From: an uncultured Bacilli bacterium
GTDB taxonomy: Bacteria > Bacillota_I > Bacilli_A > RF39 > UBA660
Assembly (NCBI GenBank): GCA_934168275.1
Contig: CAKPNA010000001.1
Span: 124,001 to 188,000 of the forward strand
Reading direction: 5' to 3'
Length of the DNA stretch: 64,000 bases
The notes under the pieces are model-generated. The model made no database searches, had not been told where the DNA came from, and saw nothing but the letters and a program-made list of their open reading frames with translations. Both the position numbers and the translations under genes were made by a program. Each line of letters starts with the position of its first letter. Position 1 is the stretch's first letter. Of the stretch, positions 26,152 to 34,135 are shown piece after piece.

Positions 26152-27171
26152 TTAAAATTTATTTGTTTCTTCTATCAGCAAATCAAAATCTGACTTATAT
26201 AATTTATCTTGTTTAATTCTATACTTTTCAAATTCTGTTAATGCCTTATCACAAGCTATTTCATGTGATATTTTTCCGGCGTCTTTTAATATATCTAAAT
26301 CATCAGCAAGCAAAAACTTATCTATTCTTGTAGACCAATCTTCCATAGTCATTGGAATATGTCTTTTTGCTCTATTTTCTGCTAAGTCTAAAAAGGCAGA
26401 TACTATTAGTTCTAAACTTTCCAGTTCTTCTTTAGATAAATAATTTTTAGCTATTACAACATCTGTTTCTAATACTTTTCCATTTGGTGAATTTTTCCAA
26501 GAAGTAAGACCCATATGTTCCTTTTCTGAATTTGCTCTATTATATATAATTTCAGCAGCCGTTTGATGAGAAACTGCATAATGCATTTTATTTTGAACCT
26601 TTTTAAAAAAATTAATTGTTGTAGGAGACTTTTTATCATAGTCTACACTAGTGGCATAAATATCGGTAACTTTCTGATAAAATCTTCTTTCAGATAATCT
26701 GATTTCTCTTATCTCTGCAAGCAAAGACTCATAATAATCTTCATCAAAGAATGCTCCATTTGCCATCCTCTTCTTATCTATTATATAACCTTTTTTTGAA
26801 AATTCTTTTAATATATAAGTTGCCCATCTTCTAAATTGTATAGCTCTGTCTGAGTTTGTCCTATAACCTACTGAAATAACCATATCTAAATTATAATATA
26901 ATATATTTCTAGTAATCTCCCTATTACCTTCTTTTTGAACTAGTAAGAATTTCTTACTAGTTGAATTTTGCTCTAATTCATAACTATTATATATATCATT
27001 AATATGCATAGTAATATTATTTCTAGTTGTATTAAAAAGCTCCCCAATAGCTTTCTGTGTTAACCATAAATCACCATCTTCAAATCTAACCTGAATTCCT
27101 TTATTATGTGTTTGTCTTTCAAATATTAAGAATTCTGCACTGCTACTTCTTATAATTAAATCTTTAGACAT
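26152..27171 (-). CDS. RhuM-family protein
   Basis: The 339-residue protein has the RhuM layout: an N-terminal helix-turn-helix-like part (VRFEDGDLWLTQKAIGELF, SVGYRTNSDRAIQFRRWA) and a C-terminal helical domain (NKMHYAVSHQTAAEIIYNRA). The family is common on islands and prophages and is named after a Salmonella pathogenicity-island gene; the biochemical role is unknown. Met4 (27171) is the likely start, nine bases after GGAG. It sits directly upstream of rbgA. Confidence 0.9.
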   Translation of the reverse strand: MSKDLIIRSSSAEFLIFERQTHNKGIQVRFEDGDLWLTQKAIGELFNTTRNNITMHINDIYNSYELEQNSTSKKFLLVQKEGNREITRNILYYNLDMVISVGYRTNSDRAIQFRRWATYILKEFSKKGYIIDKKRMANGAFFDEDYYESLLAEIREIRLSERRFYQKVTDIYATSVDYDKKSPTTINFFKKVQNKMHYAVSHQTAAEIIYNRANSEKEHMGLTSWKNSPNGKVLETDVVIAKNYLSKEELESLELIVSAFLDLAENRAKRHIPMTMEDWSTRIDKFLLADDLDILKDAGKISHEIACDKALTEFEKYRIKQDKLYKSDFDLLIEETNKF

Positions 27172-27189
27172 TTTTGTCATCTCCTTTAT

Positions 27190-27348
27190 TTAAAATCTTA
27201 GTTTTCCATCAAACAAAGTTACCCTTGCTTTTAATATTTTTTCAAAATTATTTGGTTTATCTCCCAAAACTTGTCTGTTATATAAATAGCTTTTAATCTA
27301 AAATGTTAATGTGTCATAACTCCAACCGTTTTTAACTGTTTGATTCAT
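27190..27348 (-). pseudogene. Remnant of a DUF1016/YhcG-family gene
   Basis: Too short and broken to be a gene. In one frame it reads NGWSYDTLTF, a TAG stop, then IKSYLYNRQV and NNFEKIL, which matches the N-terminal DUF1016 domain (Gly-Trp-Ser, then Ile-x3-Leu-Tyr-x-Arg-Gln, then Asn-Phe). It fills the gap between rhuM and the Bro-N gene. Confidence 0.6.
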
Positions 27349-27351
27349 ATA

Positions 27352-28050
27352 CTATACCCGTTTTTCTTCTATTGCAATATCTTTAGCGGCTATTTCACCA
27401 ATATTAGTTAATGCCACTTCAATATCTGTCATATTATCTCTAAGTGATTCCTTTCTAATTCCTTTATATTCTTTATATTCACTCGCCTTCATTCCAGACC
27501 AACCTTTATAGATTTCATTTGTAAGTAATGCATATTCTATAGGATTAGTTATGCCTCCATTCTTCCATACATCTGTAAGCTTAAATTTATCAACTATTCC
27601 AGTAAGTCTTGTTTTTATCCACTCATCAGTATAACCTTTATTGCGATAATATTCTACTATCCTATTAACAGCCAGTTCTGGATTAAATACTTCATCTATC
27701 CTTTCACTACCTAAATTAGCAAGCCATAATTTGAAAGGTTCTGCCTTTGGGCTTGGAACAGACTCTATTAACCTAAATATGTCTTTAGTTATCATGACAT
27801 CTCTTAATCTAATCTTTCGATCTGGAGCTAACATTTTTAACTGACTACAATTTGTAGTCACTTCGCTGCCTTCTTTTTTTAATCTATTTTTTAATACAGA
27901 CCAATATTTTCTTGGCTCATTGCTATCTGTTAAAGCGCCAATTACATCAACTACACTAAAATAGTACTCTTCTCTTTCACTATTCCATACGCTTCTTATT
28001 TCTTTACCTTCAAACAAATTTGAAATTGTTTCTAATTTATTACTTATCAT
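27352..28050 (-). CDS. Bro-N-family (phage antirepressor-like) protein, C-terminally truncated
   Basis: The 232-residue protein has the Bro-N DNA-binding-like domain (VWNSEREEYYFSVVDVIGAL, EPRKYWSVLKNRLKKEG) and a helical middle. Relatives usually go on for some 40-60 residues after the NIGEIA segment; here translation ends at EEKRV and the DNA turns into the DUF1016 remnant, so a deletion has probably fused the two. Function in bacteria is unclear. Confidence 0.75.
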   Translation of the reverse strand: MISNKLETISNLFEGKEIRSVWNSEREEYYFSVVDVIGALTDSNEPRKYWSVLKNRLKKEGSEVTTNCSQLKMLAPDRKIRLRDVMITKDIFRLIESVPSPKAEPFKLWLANLGSERIDEVFNPELAVNRIVEYYRNKGYTDEWIKTRLTGIVDKFKLTDVWKNGGITNPIEYALLTNEIYKGWSGMKASEYKEYKGIRKESLRDNMTDIEVALTNIGEIAAKDIAIEEKRV

Positions 28051-28087
28051 TTCATTCCCCTTTACATTGTTTTATTATCAATTACAT

Positions 28088-29017
28088 TTAATAATTCCTA
28101 TTTCTACACATATGATATGGCTTAACAATATCTTTAACATCTTTTGAAGCTAAAAACAAATAATCATTTATATCAATAGAACAAAACCTATCTAATTTTG
28201 AATTAATATAATTAATAACTGCTATCATATTCGCTCTTATTTCTACTTCATACCCTAAATTTTCTTCTACTACTTGCTTATTATCTACTATATCAGATAA
28301 CTCAGACCTATATTCAATTATTCCTAAAGCCCTTAAAGTCTGTGGTATCTTATAATCAGCACATCCTACCAAATGACTATAGTCAACCTTTGCTCCAATA
28401 ATTAATTCTTTTATATGTAAAATATCAGAAGTTAATAATTGTGCTAACTTATAAAAATATATTTTTTGATTATTATAATCTCTTACATCACAAAAAACAC
28501 TAAAATTACTAATAATAATATCAAATAATTCCGTATCTATATTAACATCCTTAATAAAATTATAAAAATTACCATTCATCTTTTCATTGACAACATGGCA
28601 TATTGATTCAATAGTATTATATCTTTCTCTTAAAAAAGGAATATCAATATTTCCCTTCAATATCTGAGAAAATTCTTCAAAAGAAACATGAGAAAAATCA
28701 ACGTCATTAGTTTTCTTCACATAACTTAACAGTGCATATAATAAAGCATCTGACCCATCTTTCTTTCCCTCTATAGTTTCTATTGTCCATTTAGAATTAC
28801 CCCAAAAGCAATAATTTATTGAATCATATAGTAGCATAAAATTAATTATTTTATCAATACTCATATCAAATAAATTATAAGGATTACTACTAAGCCAAAA
28901 CTTTATTTTTTTAACATTAATATTCTTTATATATTCATCTAACACTTTGTAATTAATTACTACATATTTACTATTTTCAGCAACATAATTACAAGATTCT
29001 CTAATTTTTCCTAACAC
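28088..29017 (-). CDS. Queuosine-nucleoside/nucleotide salvage glycosidase (Qng1/DUF2419 family)
   Basis: The 309-residue protein shows the family blocks in order: INYCFWGNSKW, DGSDALLYALL, IPFLRERYNTIESI, FCDVRDYNNQKIYFYKLAQL, CADYKIPQTLRALGIIEY and EVEIRANMIAVI. Qng1 frees queuine from queuosine 5'-monophosphate for tRNA modification; the Asp in the ADY-PQ motif fits the catalytic position of the family. The start is a GTG with GGAAG before it. It lies in the accessory zone, 15 bases after the original dinD stop. No other queuosine gene is in the window. Confidence 0.85.
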   Translation of the reverse strand: MLGKIRESCNYVAENSKYVVINYKVLDEYIKNINVKKIKFWLSSNPYNLFDMSIDKIINFMLLYDSINYCFWGNSKWTIETIEGKKDGSDALLYALLSYVKKTNDVDFSHVSFEEFSQILKGNIDIPFLRERYNTIESICHVVNEKMNGNFYNFIKDVNIDTELFDIIISNFSVFCDVRDYNNQKIYFYKLAQLLTSDILHIKELIIGAKVDYSHLVGCADYKIPQTLRALGIIEYRSELSDIVDNKQVVEENLGYEVEIRANMIAVINYINSKLDRFCSIDINDYLFLASKDVKDIVKPYHMCRNRNY

Positions 29018-29032
29018 ACTATCACTTCCACA

Positions 29033-29902
29033 CTATTGTTTTGTTTCAAGAAACTCTAATACACCTTTATTTTCTAATTGTTTCTTTTCTTTTTCAAGTT
29101 CTTTCAAACTTTTATCAGGTGTTGGCATTTCTTCTGGCATCATCCCGCCAATATCAGCAATAGCCTTTCTGACTTTTTAGCCAACTTCATAATGGACATC
29201 TTTTGCTTCTCTCTCACCCTGTACATTATCTTTTAAAAGTTTTTGTTTAGTTTGATTTATTCTGAATAAATTAGCCACTAATTCATCTTCATTCATATTA
29301 TCTAAAATGTCTTCTCTATAACGTAATTTTTTTCTTTTAAATATATCGTCAGCAGTTTCTCCATTATACAAGCCCTTATATCCAGCATTATGAAACTCTG
29401 CCATGTTTTTTACACCAGCTGCTGAAGCAACCTTTTGTAATGTATAATTTCCTTGCTTTGTTAACCTTCTTTGATAAAATCTTTTTTCAGTATTTGATAA
29501 CGAATCATATTCTTGTTCAGTTATTTCTTGTTTTCTAGTTTGTATTGCAAAATAAGTTTGCCCTAAAGCGACAACTTCTTTACTTGGATCAGCATTTTGT
29601 ACTATCAAATAACATATATATCTTGATAATTTATAGTCTTTAATAAATTCTTTTTTGCCCTTACCAGTTTTTATTGGCTTGTTGACATCAACAACCCAAT
29701 TGTTTTTACCTGAAACACTATTGTTTGCTGATAAAATTGCTTTATCTATTACTTTTTGAAAATTTCTCCAATCTTTGTATTCTAAAACTTTTGAAAGTTC
29801 TCTAACAAACCAATACTCATTACCACACTCATCAATATGCTTTATATTTTCAAAAACACTATTAGAATACACATCTACTATTTCATTCATTTCTATACTC
29901 AT
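29033..29902 (-). pseudogene. dinD: dinD-family gene interrupted by one nonsense codon
   Basis: The frame codes a DinD-like protein: FENIKHIDECGNEYWFVREL, KDYKLSRYICYLIVQNADPS, EVVALGQTYFAIQTR and QTKQKLLKDNVQGEREAKD. It stops at TAA 29179-29177, where relatives continue HYEVGKKVR. After this stop the same frame goes on without break for 47 codons (KVRKAIADIGG, MPEEMPTPDKSLKEL) to a TAG at 29035-29033. One A-to-T change explains it. A 241-residue product could still be made. DinD is an SOS-induced inhibitor of RecA in E. coli. Confidence 0.85.
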
Positions 29903-30116
29903 CCCCCAATCATACCTATTGCATTAGTTAGCCTGTTGAACCTAACAATTATCTTTATTTAAAATAATATTATATCTTTTTGATAAAACTATACTATATT
30001 TAACATGCTCAATCTAAAATCTATTTCTAACTATCTTGACAATATCGACAAACACGCAAAATTAATCATAGTTCTATAATAAGTAATACCATAATTAATA
30101 AACTAAATCAACAAAA

Positions 30117-30299
30117 TTAACTAAATATATCATAAACACTATCTTCCATCAATATCGTTTCCTCTAATAAAATCATCTTACCATTTACTAATGGGCAATT
30201 ACACATTGACTTTCTAGCATTCTTTAAATATACCTCATATCTTCTTGTCCCACTAACAACACCTCTAAATCTACTTAAATTATACCAAACATCACCATA
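30117..30299 (-). pseudogene. Open fragment of an unrecognised gene
   Basis: A 60-codon open frame without start codon reads YGDVWYNLSRFRGVVSGTRR, then KNARKSMCNC and ILLEETIL. It is protein-like but unidentified, and probably the 3' end of a deleted gene. Confidence 0.35.
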
Positions 30300-30311
30300 T
30301 TATTCCATAAT

Positions 30312-30340
30312 AAAAGCACTATTTTTAATTAAATAATGCT
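30312..30340 (-). terminator. Terminator after the hybrid kinase gene
   Basis: AGCATTATTT/AAATAGTGCT stem with one G-U pair and T-rich tail. Nearly the same hairpin recurs at 34098-34128. Confidence 0.7.
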
Positions 30341-30348
30341 CTTCAATC

Positions 30349-32124
30349 TTATAACCATTTATTTATCTTATTCATTAAATCATCTTTATCAATAGGCTTA
30401 ATTATATAATCACTAAACCCACTATCTTTATAACCTTCATCATATTTAATACTATTATTTGTAGTAAGAAGAATAACATTAGTATCAAACCCTTTTATCT
30501 TACTAAATTTATTCATAACACTAATACCATTCATATAAGGTATATCTTCATCTAATAATATTAAATCATACTTATCCCCTTTTCTAATTCTATCTAGTGC
30601 TTCCTTACCTAAAGTAGAACTATCATATAAAATATTATGTTTATCTAATATTTTACCAATTAATTTAATATTAGAATTATCATCATCTACTATTAATATC
30701 TTTTTATTATTAACATAACTATAATAATTATCTTTATTATCGATACCAATCTTTTGATCTAATATAATTGTAATAGTCGTCCCCTTATTATACTCACTAC
30801 TAATAAGTAAATTACCACCCATCATATTAATAATCTTTCTAGCACCATATAAACTATTTTGATCTTTAGTATTTTTATTTAAACATTTATCTAATTCTTC
30901 GGCTCTTATCCCTATACCAGAATCTTCTATCTTTATAACTAATCTAGCAATATCATTCTTAAATATTGCGTTAGCGGATAATTCAACATAACCTCTAGCT
31001 GTATATTTATAAGAATTACCTAAAATAGTATTCAATACATTCTTTAAATTAATACTATCTCCATATAAAATATCAGGAAGATTACTATCTATACTATCTC
31101 TAAAATTAATAGTTTTACCTTCAAATAATTTCTTATTCTTTCTTACTATTTCTTTTAATAATACCTTAATATTATATTTATTACTAATAGTTTTAACATT
31201 AATATCATCAATAACATCAATATTATATATATCATTAGCCATACTATATAACTTATTATTTGAAGATATTATCTTTCTAGCAAAATATTTGTTGTCTTCT
31301 ATATCATCACTATTAAGTATTTCTTCAGATGATTTATTAATATCTCTAGCAACATTCTTAACATCATTCATCATATTATATATAAACATACTTTTGTCTT
31401 CATTAGCTGCATCAGCAATCTTCTTAGATATATGAGCTTCTTCAAGTAATTTCTTATCTGGGTTTTCTATTGTAAAATACATAATTACTGTAATGAAAGC
31501 CTCCATCGAAGTAAATGCCAATATCTCAGGATAAAGTTTTTGAATTATTCCAACTAAAACTCCTATTACCATATATACATATATAGGCAAATATTTTTTA
31601 CTTTTAATATTCTTAAAGTTCTTAACTAAACAAGTAAGCATAAGTATAATATATAACGTACTACTACCAAAAACTATATTTACACTAGGGCCATATGAAT
31701 ACATAACATATCCTAAAGTATTTATATTAAATTGAATAGGTAACACAAATATTAAAATCATCGTAATTATATCTATTATAATATGAAACATAGTAACTTT
31801 TTTCAAATACAACTTCAACTGATTCTTTTCCCTATTTGAAGAAATTAAAAATACATATATACTAAATACAGAGCACCAAACAGTTAATTCAACTAAAAAA
31901 AGTTTATTTAAAATTGTATAGAACTTTAAATAATCTTTAGCATATCCTGCAAATATTGTACAAAATAATTCTAAAATTATTCCAATAAAATTAATGATGA
32001 TAAGTTTTGAATAAACTTTGTTTTCAAGTGTCTTAATTTTATCTTTTGAAAAATATGCTATCATTAATAAAATATTATAGAAAAAACTTATTATTGTTAA
32101 AAATATCGTAGTATTTATTTTCAT
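30349..32124 (-). CDS. Membrane hybrid sensor kinase-like protein without the phospho-accepting His
   Basis: The 591-residue protein has seven N-terminal membrane helices (about 1-220), a dimerisation helix region, an HATPase domain (NVLNTILGNSYKYT, IEDSGIGI, GGNLLISSEYNKGTT) and a C-terminal receiver (ILIVDDDNSNIK, acceptor Asp in LILLDEDIPYMNG, Lys in IIKPI). Where hybrid kinases have FLANMSHEIRTPLN, it reads FIYNMMNDVKNVARDI: the His is gone. It may bind ATP and take phosphate from another kinase, or act as a scaffold. GAGGTG precedes the ATG. Confidence 0.85.
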   Translation of the reverse strand: MKINTTIFLTIISFFYNILLMIAYFSKDKIKTLENKVYSKLIIINFIGIILELFCTIFAGYAKDYLKFYTILNKLFLVELTVWCSVFSIYVFLISSNREKNQLKLYLKKVTMFHIIIDIITMILIFVLPIQFNINTLGYVMYSYGPSVNIVFGSSTLYIILMLTCLVKNFKNIKSKKYLPIYVYMVIGVLVGIIQKLYPEILAFTSMEAFITVIMYFTIENPDKKLLEEAHISKKIADAANEDKSMFIYNMMNDVKNVARDINKSSEEILNSDDIEDNKYFARKIISSNNKLYSMANDIYNIDVIDDINVKTISNKYNIKVLLKEIVRKNKKLFEGKTINFRDSIDSNLPDILYGDSINLKNVLNTILGNSYKYTARGYVELSANAIFKNDIARLVIKIEDSGIGIRAEELDKCLNKNTKDQNSLYGARKIINMMGGNLLISSEYNKGTTITIILDQKIGIDNKDNYYSYVNNKKILIVDDDNSNIKLIGKILDKHNILYDSSTLGKEALDRIRKGDKYDLILLDEDIPYMNGISVMNKFSKIKGFDTNVILLTTNNSIKYDEGYKDSGFSDYIIKPIDKDDLMNKINKWL

Positions 32125-32184
32125 TTTTTCAGCACCTCTTTATACCTCTTTATACTATACAGAATTATATCATAATACAAAATC

Positions 32185-32210
32185 AAAAGAAAGCATTATT
32201 TAGTGCTTTC
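32185..32210 (-). terminator. Terminator after the acyl-AMP ligase gene
   Basis: GAAAGCA/TGCTTTC stem whose loop contains the stop codon, then a short T run on the minus strand. Confidence 0.55.
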
Positions 32211-34025
32211 CTCTAACTTTCTCACTCTTGTCTTTTCAACTTTTTTATAATCAACTTTACCAACTGATGTAAGTGGTAAATCTTCTTCAAAGATAAAATC
32301 ATCAGGTTGTGAATATTCAGAAAGTTTATCTTGACACAATTTTATTAATTCCTCTTTTAGTTCTTTAAGTTCTTTCACACTATCTTTTTTTACAACGATG
32401 TGAGCTTCAGGAGAGAAACCATATACTTGATCAGGAACAGAAATAACACAACAATTGTCAATATCAGGATGACTCGTAATAATTCCCTCAATATATGAAG
32501 GATATAATTTAAAGCCTCCATGAGTAAACATTCTTTTATATCTTCCTTTAAAAAATAGAAAACCATCTTCATCAATTAAACCAACATCTTCGGAATGAAT
32601 CCATCTTTTACCATCGCTATGTACTTTTATTACCTTATCCTCTTCTTCTTTATTATTTAAATAACCAAGCATTTCAGTTGGACCTGTTATACATATTTCC
32701 CCTTCTTCACCATACTTTAATTCCTTATCACTACCTCTTTCAAAAATACCATAAATATTAAGTGGAAGTGGAATACCCAAACTTGTAAACTTATTAACAT
32801 CACCCATACAAGTTACTGCAGTCCCAGATAATTCTGTCATACCAAAACCTTTATCTATACTACCAATAGAATTATGATGTTCTAAAAAGCCTTTAACTTC
32901 TTTTTCCTGAGCTTCGGTAAAAGATTCCCCACCTACTCCAATATGCTTAATGCATTTCCAATTCATAGAATTTGCTTTTTTATCATGAACAAAATGCTCA
33001 ACATAAGTAGGAACAGTAGCAGTATGATTAGGTTTATATTTAATCATAAACTCTGTAAACTCTTTAGGAGATAATATAGGAGCAATAATATTAGTCATAC
33101 CTAAACACATAGGCATATGAATAGTAACAACAATACCATACGCAACAAATGGAACAATACCATTTAAAAAAGTATCACCTTTATTATAATTAGCATTAAG
33201 TGATTTATATTGAATAGCCATAGCATTAAAGTTTTCATTAGATAATTTAACTGTTTTAGGTACACCAGTAGTCCCTCCAGTATGAACTAAAGCTGCTACC
33301 ATATCCTTCTTATATCTAGGATATCTAGTATAACGATATTTAGAAACATTCATTAAATCATTCCATGTCATATATTTATCTTTTTTCTTTATCTCATCTA
33401 TCTTACTATATAAAATACTATCTTCTTTTCTAGCTTTCTTTTCTGCTAATACATTAAATGGAAATAATACTGAATTAAATGGACTTAATGTAATAACATT
33501 TTCTACTATGTTATCAATTTCTTCATCATCCATACACTTATCAAACTCAGGTAAGAAATTATCCATAACTACTACTGTGCTAGATTTTACTTCCTTAAGA
33601 TATTTTTTTATTTGTCTATAATCACTTCTTACATCAATTAAATTAATAATAGCTCCTAACTTATTTAATGCATAGAATAAAATCTCTAATTCAGGATTAG
33701 CAATAGACATAACCGTTACTACTTCACCTTCAATAACACCAAGATTATATAATCTTCTAGCAGTCTCATCTATCATATCTATAAATGCTTTATAACTAAT
33801 CTTCTTACCATAATATATAATTGATTTAGTATTTAAATTATCTTTATTTTGACTTACCATATATTGATAAGCAGTTAATTCAGGTATACTAGCAGTAAGT
33901 GCTTCTTTAGTATAATATTTCTGCCAAGGTTTATCAATTGAAGCATATCCCGTAATTTTTGTATCTCTATCAACTACATAACTATCATTCATTTTACTAT
34001 AAATATCAATATTCTTTATAGACAT
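32196..34025 (-). CDS. AMP-dependent acyl-CoA/aryl-CoA synthetase-like ligase
   Basis: The 609-residue ANL-superfamily enzyme activates a carboxylate with ATP. Seen are the P-loop-like LVHTGGTTGVPKTVKLS, the DKGFGMTELSG motif, the hinge region IDEDGFLFFKGRYKR and the C-terminal catalytic Lys in TSVGKVDYKK. The substrate (fatty or aryl acid) cannot be told. Met4 of the longest ORF (34025) is the likely start, nine bases from GAGGGG. It stands alone with its own terminator. Confidence 0.9.
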   Translation of the reverse strand: MSIKNIDIYSKMNDSYVVDRDTKITGYASIDKPWQKYYTKEALTASIPELTAYQYMVSQNKDNLNTKSIIYYGKKISYKAFIDMIDETARRLYNLGVIEGEVVTVMSIANPELEILFYALNKLGAIINLIDVRSDYRQIKKYLKEVKSSTVVVMDNFLPEFDKCMDDEEIDNIVENVITLSPFNSVLFPFNVLAEKKARKEDSILYSKIDEIKKKDKYMTWNDLMNVSKYRYTRYPRYKKDMVAALVHTGGTTGVPKTVKLSNENFNAMAIQYKSLNANYNKGDTFLNGIVPFVAYGIVVTIHMPMCLGMTNIIAPILSPKEFTEFMIKYKPNHTATVPTYVEHFVHDKKANSMNWKCIKHIGVGGESFTEAQEKEVKGFLEHHNSIGSIDKGFGMTELSGTAVTCMGDVNKFTSLGIPLPLNIYGIFERGSDKELKYGEEGEICITGPTEMLGYLNNKEEEDKVIKVHSDGKRWIHSEDVGLIDEDGFLFFKGRYKRMFTHGGFKLYPSYIEGIITSHPDIDNCCVISVPDQVYGFSPEAHIVVKKDSVKELKELKEELIKLCQDKLSEYSQPDDFIFEEDLPLTSVGKVDYKKVEKTRVRKLEESTK

Positions 34026-34097
34026 ATATATCATCCCCTCAAATAAATTACCTATATAATACTCTATTTTTACAAATTAGTCAAACATCTAATCAAT

Positions 34098-34128
34098 AAT
34101 AAAAGCACTATTTAAACTAAATAATGCT
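34098..34128 (-). terminator. Terminator after the 819-residue unknown protein gene
   Basis: AGCATTATTTA/TAAATAGTGCT stem, three-base loop, T-rich tail on the minus strand. Confidence 0.75.
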
Positions 34129-34135
34129 CTTATAT

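Larger units (their letters stand above)
29903..30348. other. Intergenic 446 bp with a gene remnant
   Basis: Mostly AT-rich DNA without a gene. It holds the remnant at 30117-30299 and the kinase terminator at 30312-30340. Confidence 0.6.

Noticed and set aside
26152..29902. Active prophage (RhuM, Bro-N, DinD)
   Set aside because: No integrase, repressor, packaging or structural genes; several genes are broken.
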